A stretch of DNA of 64,000 nucleotides from assembly GCA_947462335.1 (NCBI GenBank), contig OX381717.1, positions 20,761,166 to 20,825,165 of the forward strand, written 5' to 3'. This document shows, one piece after another, positions 56,732 to 64,000 of this stretch (position 1 is the stretch's first letter; every line of letters begins with the position of its first letter). The translations under genes were made by a program, and so were the position numbers. Origin of the DNA: Harmothoe impar. Taxonomy: Eukaryota; Annelida; Polychaeta; Phyllodocida; Polynoidae. The notes under the pieces were generated by a model. It had not been told where the DNA came from and made no database searches. It worked only from the letters and a program-made list of their open reading frames with translations.

Positions 56732-59635
56732 ATGACACAGTACGTATGCGAAAAGTGTTTCAAAATGTTTAAAAGACCGTACAACCACGAGAGACACGTA
56801 GAAAATTGTAGAGTAGTACCTAAGTTTTGCCCTCTATGCGGCGAAGGCGATTGCCGAAAGATCGCCTGTCAACGCGAATCTCTGGACGGGGTGACCGTCC
56901 CTCCGCGCATATGTGCTGTACCGAACGGGGAGGAAACGTTCACGGCGAATTGGCCTGCGATACAAACGGGCGTCAGGATGCACGGGACTCGCGTGAGTGT
57001 AACAAACTTCAGGCTACCAACCGGCGAGTTGAGTGACGCTGTAGATACTATGCGTCGCATTCACTTGACACAAAGATTCAGATACAAAGTGGGTTTCTCG
57101 GTAGGCTTACTCTTACAACACAGAGAAGACAAGAGCAAACTGCGCTACTTTCACGCCTCCCAGAACAACGCAACTCTCATACAACCGCTCCCTACTATAA
57201 CTAATTCAGAAACTTTGGAAGAGCTCCTCTCAAAGATGGAAAACACCGTCGCTTGCGAGGAAGTACGGAAACTTTGCGACGCTGACACCAAGTGGCACGT
57301 TCTTTTTCCTACCAATTTGAACATTTGCGTTTACATGGGACCGGGGGAATTCCCCATAGGCGGTAGGATCACTCAGGCCGGTCGAGTTGGAAAGAGAAGC
57401 GGCGTGTTAGATTTTCCCAACAAGGACAACCTCTGCATCTTCCGCTGCATTTCCTTTCACTTATACAAGACCAGCAAGCGCACTTCAGATTTGTTACGTC
57501 AGTTCTGTCCCGCTGCCACACCTGAATCCTTTCCGGGTCTGAACATCCGCGACTTACCCGCGTTAGAGAACTTGTTTGGCGTACAGATAGCGGTTTACAC
57601 CGCGTCGCGTCAAGTGCCGGGGCGGAAGTTGAGAAGACGCGTTACTCTGATCAGACCGCCTTCCAGAACTCTGGCTGCCCGAGGTAAAGTCAACCTACAC
57701 CTGACGGCAAAAGGCGGTTTGCACGTCTCTCTCGTCACGGACTTCAACGCGTACGCGGGCATATACGAATGTTGCAAGTGTAAGGCGGCGTTCACCACCG
57801 AGTTCTTGCTGAAGAGACACAGGAACCAGCTTTCCTCTTGCCGACAAGTCAAGTTGCGCTACGTAGGCGGCATCTACCAAAATTCGAGAACGATTTTCGA
57901 AGCGCTAGCAGACTTCTCCATTCTTCCCCCCGACGGACATTCCGGAATCTACCCTTACAAGATCGCCTTCGATTTCGAGGCTTTCTTCAGACCGTGCAAA
58001 GAACCGTCGACGGAACACGTGTCCCTGCTGTGGGATCACGTCCCTTTGTCGGCTAGCGTCGCATCCGACTTTCCGGGGTGGGAGGGGCCCGTCTGCTTCG
58101 TCAGAGAATCCGACGCAGATTCCGACCCCTTGTTGGACCGAGTTTTAAATCACATAAACGAGAACGCCAAAGTCATCGGGGAAGCTGTGCTAGAACTTTA
58201 CCGACCGACCTTAGCGAAGTTAGATGCGGCGATAGGTGAAGCTCTCCTGCTGGAGGAGGGGACGTTCACCCCTTCTCCAGGCGGCTTCGCTGCGGCTCAG
58301 ACCAGACACCCGTTAGTTCAACTGAAGAAGCGGCTTCTGAGATACATCCGTCAAGCTCCAGTCGTGGGCTTCAACTCGGGGCGTTACGACTTGAACCTGA
58401 TCAAAATGCGCCTTCACTCGTTCTTCGCCTCCGGAGACCGAAGAAACCAAGAATTCAGCGTCATAAAGAGAAGCAATCAATACTTGGCGGTTTACACACA
58501 GCACACGGTTTTCTTGGACGTAGTCAACTATTTGGCACCCGGTTACAACTACGCGACCTATTTGCGAGCTTTCACCAGGAACGAAGAGAAAGGTCACTTT
58601 CCTTACGAATGGATGACGTCTACCAGGAAACTGGCAAACAGAACGCTGCCACCGAGATCGGCTTTCGACAGCGAGCTGACGGGCGTCAAAATGTCCGAAT
58701 CCGACTACGCCGCATGTCAGAAAGTTTGGTCCGACGAGAAGATGCAAACTATGGAAGACTACTTGATCCACTACAACAACAAAGACGTCAAACCTTTCAT
58801 ACAAGCTCTGAAAAATCACGCTAAATTTTTCCAAGATCGCGGCATTGACATGTTGAAAGACAGAGTTTCTCTCGCCGGTTTGACTTTACGGTTCCTCTTC
58901 CAAAACCTAGAAGACGCGTTCACAACGTTCCCCCAGTCCGACGCCGTCCTCCACGCTCTGATCAAAGAAAATCTAGTCGGCGGTCCTTCCATCATCTTCC
59001 ATAGATTTCACGAGAAGGGCACCACGCGGATAAGGGAGCACAAGTACGGCGAAGAAGCGAGACCGTGCCAACACATCCTAGGACTAGATGCTAACTCTCT
59101 GTACTTGCGCTGCATGAGCGAAGCGCACTGCACGGGCTATTACGCGGTGAGACGGCCCGAGACCGAGTTCAAGCCCGAAATTAGGCAAAGAAACTCTCAC
59201 AGCGCTTTGGAGTGGTTACGCTTCGTAGAGCACGACCGCGACGTGAAACTGCGCCACGCTCTGAACGGCGGCGAGATGGTTGTAGGCTGTCGGAGAATTC
59301 GCGTGGACGGGTTTCACGCGGCCTCTAATACGGTTTTCCAGTTTCACGGGTGTTGGTTCCACGCTCACGAGTGCATACCGTCGCACCGATATCAGTGCGC
59401 TTCACTGAGAGAGGAGAGACGCGACAGAACGACCAGAGTAAGCGCTTACTTGAAAGCGATAGGTCACAAGCTGGTCGTCGTGTGGGAGTGCGAATGGCGA
59501 GAGATGAAGCGTCGAGATGAGCGGGTCAAGGCCTCCCAACAACGCTGGAAGGTTGACGCTTTGAAAGTGTCTCGAAACGCGATGAGCGAGAGCGACATCC
59601 TTTCCGCTGTGAAAGAGGAGAAAATGTTCGGTTGA
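56732..59635 (+). CDS. protein-primed DNA polymerase B, N-terminal part (967 aa, cut by TGA)
   Basis: Starts at ATG 56,732 after an A-run. Domains in order: a C2HC finger (C6, C9, H22, C26) with a further Cys cluster to about residue 46; an OTU-like cysteine-protease segment with KDNLCIFRC (C235) and GLHVSL (H331); a second C2H2/C2HC finger (C347, C350, H363, C370); then a family B exonuclease with FDFEAFF (D414, E416), VGFNSGRYDLN (N548, D553) and YNNKD (Y681, D685); and polymerase motif A LDANSLY (D786). It belongs to the DNA_pol_B_2 family of Polintons, adintoviruses and bidnaviruses, which starts replication from a protein primer at the terminal repeats. Translation halts at TGA 59,633-59,635 in the palm, while the frame stays open beyond. 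As read, the product lacks motifs B and C and should not synthesise DNA. Confidence 0.88.
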   Translation: MTQYVCEKCFKMFKRPYNHERHVENCRVVPKFCPLCGEGDCRKIACQRESLDGVTVPPRICAVPNGEETFTANWPAIQTGVRMHGTRVSVTNFRLPTGELSDAVDTMRRIHLTQRFRYKVGFSVGLLLQHREDKSKLRYFHASQNNATLIQPLPTITNSETLEELLSKMENTVACEEVRKLCDADTKWHVLFPTNLNICVYMGPGEFPIGGRITQAGRVGKRSGVLDFPNKDNLCIFRCISFHLYKTSKRTSDLLRQFCPAATPESFPGLNIRDLPALENLFGVQIAVYTASRQVPGRKLRRRVTLIRPPSRTLAARGKVNLHLTAKGGLHVSLVTDFNAYAGIYECCKCKAAFTTEFLLKRHRNQLSSCRQVKLRYVGGIYQNSRTIFEALADFSILPPDGHSGIYPYKIAFDFEAFFRPCKEPSTEHVSLLWDHVPLSASVASDFPGWEGPVCFVRESDADSDPLLDRVLNHINENAKVIGEAVLELYRPTLAKLDAAIGEALLLEEGTFTPSPGGFAAAQTRHPLVQLKKRLLRYIRQAPVVGFNSGRYDLNLIKMRLHSFFASGDRRNQEFSVIKRSNQYLAVYTQHTVFLDVVNYLAPGYNYATYLRAFTRNEEKGHFPYEWMTSTRKLANRTLPPRSAFDSELTGVKMSESDYAACQKVWSDEKMQTMEDYLIHYNNKDVKPFIQALKNHAKFFQDRGIDMLKDRVSLAGLTLRFLFQNLEDAFTTFPQSDAVLHALIKENLVGGPSIIFHRFHEKGTTRIREHKYGEEARPCQHILGLDANSLYLRCMSEAHCTGYYAVRRPETEFKPEIRQRNSHSALEWLRFVEHDRDVKLRHALNGGEMVVGCRRIRVDGFHAASNTVFQFHGCWFHAHECIPSHRYQCASLREERRDRTTRVSAYLKAIGHKLVVVWECEWREMKRRDERVKASQQRWKVDALKVSRNAMSESDILSAVKEEKMFG

Positions 59636-60007
59636 CTTCAAGTGGACATCACTACGCCGCCTCACCTACGAGACTACTTCGAAGAAATGACCCCCGTTTT
59701 CAAGAACGCGACCGTTTCAAAATCGGACATAGGACCTCACATGTCAGACTTTGCGCAGGAAGAAAAGCTGTTGAACACGCCTCAGAGATGTCTGATAGGG
59801 AGTTACTACGGAAAAAATATTCTCTTGGGAACGCCGCTTCTCAAGTGGTATTTAGAGCACGGTTTGATAGTCACCAAAGTGCAGCTGGTGGTAGAATACC
59901 TACCTAAACGCTCCTTTGCCGGTTTCGCGGACGAAGTAACGGCGGCGCGAAGACGTGGCGACGTGAACGAGAACGAGAAAATTCTGTCAGACTGGCGTCC
60001 GAGTTGA
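59636..60007 (+). pseudogene. polymerase B, middle fragment
   Basis: Continues the same frame directly after the TGA. VDITTPPHLRDYF, EMTPVFKN and KWYLEHGLIVTKV are the palm-to-fingers sequence expected next in this family. It ends at another stop (60,005-60,007), where the frame changes. The KxxxNSxYG motif B that should follow the ARRRGD helix is absent, so the break at about 59,990-60,005 is a deletion and not a simple one-base slip. Comparison with the family from memory suggests some 40-50 residues are missing; the exact size needs an intact relative. Confidence 0.75.
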
Positions 60008-60732
60008 GTTCCGATCTGTTTGAAGTCGAACTACAACCGAAAACAGTCAACAACAACCTCCCTATTCAAATAGGGTTCATGGTATACCAGTACGCGAAGT
60101 TGAAAATGTTAGAGTTCACATACGACTTCTTGGATAGATTCGTCGATCGGCGCGATTATGCCCTTTGTCAAATGGACACCGACAGTCTTTACATGGCTCT
60201 CAGCGGTGACACGTTGGATGACCTAGTCAAACCTCGCCTGAGAGAGACGTACTTCAGAGAGAAACGAAAGTGGCTTCCGACAGCGGTGTGCGACGATCAC
60301 TTAGAGCTTTTCGTGAAGACAAAAACGGAAAGAGTGCGAGAATGGTGTCCGCCGCCCGGCGGATGTTGTGAGAGACGGTACCTTCACGATCTGAGAACTT
60401 CGGGGCTTATGAAAGCGGAGTGGGAAGGTGACGGGATCCTAAGTCTCAACCCTAAGACTTACATTTGCTACGATCGAGTCAGCGACACCGGTGAAAGAAA
60501 ATCCAAAAAATGGAGTGCAAAAGGCGTACAGAAGAAACAAAACCCTCAGGAACCAGACGACTTCTTGGATGTTCTTCGCCAACGAAAAACTCTCATTGCT
60601 GTAAATAGAAACTTCAAAGTGGTGCGAAACAAAATGGTCACCTACACCATAGAGAAAGACGGCGTGCGCTACTTGTATTATAAGCGTCGCGTGCATTCTG
60701 ACGGTGTGACAACGAGTCCTTTAGAGATATGA
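60004..60732 (+). pseudogene. polymerase B, C-terminal fragment
   Basis: In a different frame from the middle fragment, with no ATG of its own at the start. LPIQIGFMVYQYAKLKMLEF and QMDTDSLYMAL carry motif C (Asp codons at 60,175 and 60,181). The thumb-like part follows with GLMKAEWEGDGILSL and KWSAKGVQKK, ending in the family-typical DGVTTSPLEI. It is the natural C-terminus of the same polymerase. A-rich sequence and an AATAAA signal (60,796-60,801) follow, just inside the right TIR. Confidence 0.8.
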
Positions 60733-60795
60733 AAAAAAAAAAAATAAGCGTGTGCATCTTTTCAAAAATAGAGTGTTTATCAAGATTGAAAAAAA

Positions 60796-60801
60796 AATAA
60801 A
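60796..60801 (+). terminator. polyadenylation signal of the rightward genes
   Basis: AATAAA with further AATAAA-like words within 25 bp, about 65 bp after the polymerase stop codon. Probably serves all rightward ORFs. Confidence 0.55.
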
Positions 60802-60822
60802 TAAAAAAAAATAAAATAAAAT

Positions 60823-61367
60823 ATTGTTGTGTTTTTATTTTCATACGTCTTCTTTTACTAGTAAGTCGCGCAGTCTCTTAAAGCGGCACTCATGTGACGA
60901 CGTCGCTTCCAGTCACGTGATCCTAAAGACCCTCACTTCCTAAACAAAAAACTTCTTCTTCCGCTCACGTGATCAATCAAGTCACTTCCGGTCACGTGAT
61001 CCTCAATGAGGTCACTCACTTCCGGTCGGCCATTAGGTCATGTGACGTCACTTCCGCTCACGTGACTCATCAGGTCACTTCCGGTCATGTGATCCAAAAT
61101 TAGGTCATATGACGTCACTTCCGGTCCCCTAAGTAGGTCAGTAGGTTACCCAGAATGCACCACTAATCCCCTAAGTAGGTCACTTCCGGTCACGTGACCA
61201 AATGGTGGCCTCTGATTGGCTGCAGGGTTACCCAGAATGCACCACTAATCCCCTAAGTAGGTCACTTCCGGTCACGTGACCAAATGGAGGCCTCTGATTG
61301 GCTGCATGTCGATTGAGTAATAAACAGTACTTAACTATAGTCCCGTTCCGATACATACTATACTACT
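60823..61367 (-). repeat. right terminal inverted repeat
   Basis: 545 bp, the inverted counterpart of the left TIR, sharing the outer AGTAGTATAGTATG end, the E-box/ETS array and the inner CATACGTCTTCTTTT edge. It lacks the G-run and palindrome expansion of the left arm. Confidence 0.85.
61139..61310 (-). repeat. 82-bp tandem duplication inside right TIR
   Basis: GGTTACCCAGAATGCACCAC occurs at 61,144 and 61,226. Each copy is followed by CTAAGTAGGTCACTTCCGGT, CACGTGACCAAATGG and CCTCTGATTGGCTG. The left TIR has a single comparable unit without the CCCAGAATGC block. Confidence 0.85.
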
Positions 61368-61373
61368 CCCCTG
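61368..61373. repeat. 6-bp target site duplication, right
   Basis: CCCCTG, identical to 52,063-52,068. Confidence 0.9.
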
Positions 61374-61440
61374 GTTCCGGCTATGCGAACCATACAGTAG
61401 GTGTTCGATGACGAACCTGGATAATATTAGTGCCCCTACA
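61374..61440 (-). mobile_element. LTR, 5' end portion (U3)
   Basis: Continues the LTR interrupted by the Polinton-like element and ends CCCCTACA, the inverted partner of TGTAG at 51,809. No second LTR or outer target duplication is visible. Confidence 0.65.
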
Positions 61441-61669
61441 CATATTTCATAGAAAGACCCTGCATGATAATAACCTACTTGATTATGTACAAGCTCTGTT
61501 GTCATCTTCTATCTGTAATCGGAAGCTACTACTGAGTATAATACTCTGATATCACTTGTCGCTTACTAGGAGTATAATGGGTATATAATATGTGACCCGT
61601 TTTAATGAAATGGGTTGGAAGTCACACTTTTAAGAACCTAGATATGGGCTCTTTAAGTAGCCATTAACT
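61441..61669. other. non-genic, nothing recognised
   Basis: AT-rich sequence between the LTR end and repeat I. Confidence 0.4.
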
Positions 61670-62425
61670 TCAACAGAAATTCCATACCTGTAGCAGCTAG
61701 CTACAACACTTATTCACCTATTGTCCAGCGTTAGACTAAATGAACCACTGCCTCCTTAAAGCTTGACCGTCATGGTTGAAGTGAGGCCAAAAACACTTTT
61801 GGATATAGTTCAGTTTTCATTCCCAAGAGGGTTCTTAAGGGCTGGGTGCTCAGCTCTTACAGGCATATGATAGGGTGAATATGTTGATGCTGGACAATGC
61901 TCATGGTCCCCTGTCCAAACACTGCTGCCCTCTGGTGGAACTGTTATTTTAGTCCATTTATGGAAAATGCTGAACTTATTCCCTGACGGCCCAGCTTTAA
62001 GACATTGTATTGTGTTGTCGCTTTGATGCAGCTGGTAATGGGCAATGGTGTTTATTTCATAAATTCATATGAAATAAATGTATAAAACTAAAACAGTACA
62101 GAAACAAACCTTTGGAGAGGGATTTAATTAGAATCAAAACGTAATCATTCTACATGTCAGTTTTCAGGGTTTTTTTTAGTTTTCAGTTTTCAGTATTGGA
62201 TAATTATTAAGGTTTCTACAGTATAGAACATGAAGCTGAAATATTTTGTTTTATGGTCTTCAGTAGTTTACATATTAAGATGATTCATATAACTGAAACA
62301 TATCTATAGGGGAACCCTCTTCATTATCATTGTCAGTACAAATACTTGCTTTATAATATTTCAATTTTAAAAAGGAAGATTGTACACCAATATCTGGGCC
62401 TGCAAAAATTAAGCCAGGCCTGCCA
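61670..62425 (+). repeat. dispersed repeat family I, copy 2
   Basis: Co-linear with 37,705-38,412. It has an extra segment of about 200 bp (around 61,775-61,990) that includes the CTCF-type motif. Confidence 0.8.
61922..61939 (-). promoter_or_regulatory. CTCF-type motif
   Basis: The minus strand reads TCCACCAGAGGGCAGCAG, matching the CTCF core CCASYAGRKGGCRS at every position. CTCF is conserved in bilaterians. Occupancy is unknown. Confidence 0.5.
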
Positions 62426-64000
62426 AAGTAAAGAATCTGCAATACTGAATGTCTTGCATAGTTAAAAAGTTTTCATATAGACTGTGTGCCTGTATTCTAT
62501 CCTCATGTTGCCAGCTACAACACACACCCAAGTTCACTTACAAATTGCATTACCCAAGTGAGAAGCCCTTTTAGGTACATGGCTGCTACAGCATTAAGTA
62601 TTCATGAAGCACAGCCAGAGCTTCTCGGGAAGGCAGAGATTATGCTAAGAAGGTTTGGCAGGTATAAAAATTAAATCAGGGCTAAAGATAAAATGAAAGC
62701 TTGTAATACACAAAGCCAATATATTGGACAGAAAGATGAAGTGTTTTAGGGTAAAGACCATAGGATAATGCCAGGCAGGCTCTACATAATATGGCAAGAT
62801 GTTGAGTTATCTTCTGTAGGACAGGTAGACAGATTAACTGGTAACACCATTGCATACATTCAGCGAGCTCCAATGTGGTCATCTCAGACAGGCCATCCCC
62901 ATTAGGTGGAACTGATGCTGGGCATACTGGAGGATCCTAGCCTTGAACCCAGGAATGGCTCCCTCTTAGATATCCAGAATGGTTCTAGGTCACTGTGGAT
63001 GATAATACAAGCGGTGGGCAGACTGAAGGTTAGCTGCATGGTGTAATGCATGACAGGGGTTATAATCAGGATTCCCAACATTATAGCTGTGGGCTATCAT
63101 GAGTATCTTGTAATGAAGGCTGAATTCCTCTTGGTAGTCTTCCAGATGTTCCATTTCTTGCTTCAGCAGGGCACAACGTGTCCTGCTGGCTTGTATGATA
63201 TTATAAGTCATAACCTATCTTTCCAATCCCTATATTGTCTCCATAGAGAGGAGCAGTATACTGTTGTTCTTGGCCATTTTGGTATTTAGATGCAGTTATA
63301 TGTAATTATGATGATAATCCATCAAATTGTTTTGAATATTAAAAACAATGATATGATACAGAGTAGGAACAAGAAAAAGCAAGAAAGGAAAGAACTGACA
63401 CACCACAAATATATATGTACAATAGATTTGTAAAGCTTGAAAAGGCCTATAGCCAGCCGGGACAGGGACTGGTCTTATCTTGGCTTCCAACATTCTACTA
63501 TTCAGTCCTCAACCAAGACCATCCATAAAGATGCCTGCTGCTATCACTCGATGACAGGATCAATTTTTTCTTGAGAATGGGCTGTGGACCTGCTATACAA
63601 TTAGACTGTTTAGAATTGTTTTGAAAAAAGACTGCTAATCTTGCATCAAATATGGCAAATGTTTCTCCATAAAATGGCACGTCATTATTAAATAATTATG
63701 AAACAACTAACCACATCAAAGGCTTGTTTATAACAAAAGTGTAAACTATATATTTGATACCATAAAGTGTATATTACTCTGCAAAGTATACAGTACTAAA
63801 TTAGGGACAGCTGCAAATTTGATTAGCTGTTCAGCACAATTAATTGAACATTGGATGCCTCCAGGGTTTTGAACCTCAAAAATATTGTGTCCAACAGTTT
63901 GTGACCAGATGGTTTTAATTTAAAGAGGGTTTTATTTTGTTAAACTTTTTAAATTTCTAAATAAAAAAGTATACTTATTTTATTTGCCATGCAAAAGTAA
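62426..64000. other. non-genic, nothing recognised
   Basis: AT-rich with short, unrelated open frames and no supported gene. Confidence 0.5.

Larger units (their letters stand above)
52069..61367. mobile_element. Polinton/Maverick-like element, 9,299 bp
   Basis: Both ends begin AGTAGTATAGTATGTATCGG as inverted repeats and are flanked by an exact 6-bp duplication, CCCCTG. A 6-bp duplication, AG termini, long TIRs and a protein-primed family B DNA polymerase are the defining traits of Polintons and adintoviruses. Gene order: death-domain protein leftward, then a nuclear Ser/Ala/Glu-rich protein, a PC4-like ORF and the polymerase rightward. Integrase, FtsK-like ATPase, maturation protease and capsid genes of full-length Polintons (usually 15-20 kb) are not visible. 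The outer 130 bp of the two TIRs differ by only about two bases, which suggests recent insertion or conversion. Yet the polymerase is disabled. The insert is CpG- and GC-richer than its flanks. It is either a deletion derivative or a compact capsid-less lineage. Confidence 0.88.

Noticed and set aside
59633..59635. Programmed TGA readthrough in the polymerase
   Set aside because: The following C is a leaky context, but the gene also lacks motif B, so decay is the simpler reading.

Overview
The window looks like repeat-dense, gene-poor nuclear DNA of a metazoan. It is AT-rich and CpG-poor, and shows TATA promoters, tRNA-derived SINE heads, MITEs, an LTR retroelement and a Polinton-like element. 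I found no host gene with convincing exons. The species cannot be named from the sequence alone; a marine invertebrate is a guess.

Positions 1 to about 50,000 hold only repeats. These include a 146-bp satellite of RFX X-box-like palindromes (6,021-6,930), a 73-bp near-perfect hairpin (7,059-7,131), several dispersed repeat families with two to four copies inside the window, a MITE with a visible 5-bp target duplication (27,863-28,023), a large inverted-repeat structure holding four tRNA-like SINE heads (about 31,000-36,850), and a GC-rich element with CTTTAAGC-type termini (39,345-40,760). Long stretches between these show nothing I can support.

Positions 50,400-61,440 hold a nested pair of mobile elements. 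The outer one is an LTR retrotransposon on the minus strand: a 327-bp LTR (TGTAG...CTACA) with TATA and AATAAA signals, a primer-binding site, and a decayed coiled-coil gag-like region. Its LTR is split by a 9,299-bp element (52,069-61,367) flanked by an exact 6-bp duplication, CCCCTG. That element begins with AG, has long terminal inverted repeats and encodes a protein-primed family B DNA polymerase, which together are Polinton/Maverick/adintovirus hallmarks.

Inside the inner element the genes are divergent from a central GC-rich promoter region. Leftward runs a 246-residue protein that reads as two tandem death domains. Rightward run a Ser/Ala/Glu-rich nuclear protein with a PPPY motif, a PC4-like ssDNA-binding ORF lacking an ATG, and a polymerase with zinc fingers and an OTU-like segment before its exonuclease and polymerase domains. 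The polymerase is broken by an in-frame TGA and by loss of motif B. I see no integrase, packaging ATPase, protease or capsid gene. The most novel part is this compact, capsid-less Polinton-like replicon carrying a tandem death-domain protein, with TIRs packed with ETS-like, E-box and CCAAT motifs. Being broken, this copy probably needs help from intact relatives elsewhere.

Positions 61,441-64,000 return to AT-rich repeat DNA, including a copy (61,670-62,425) of a segment also seen at 37,705-38,412 and a strong CTCF-type motif near 61,930.
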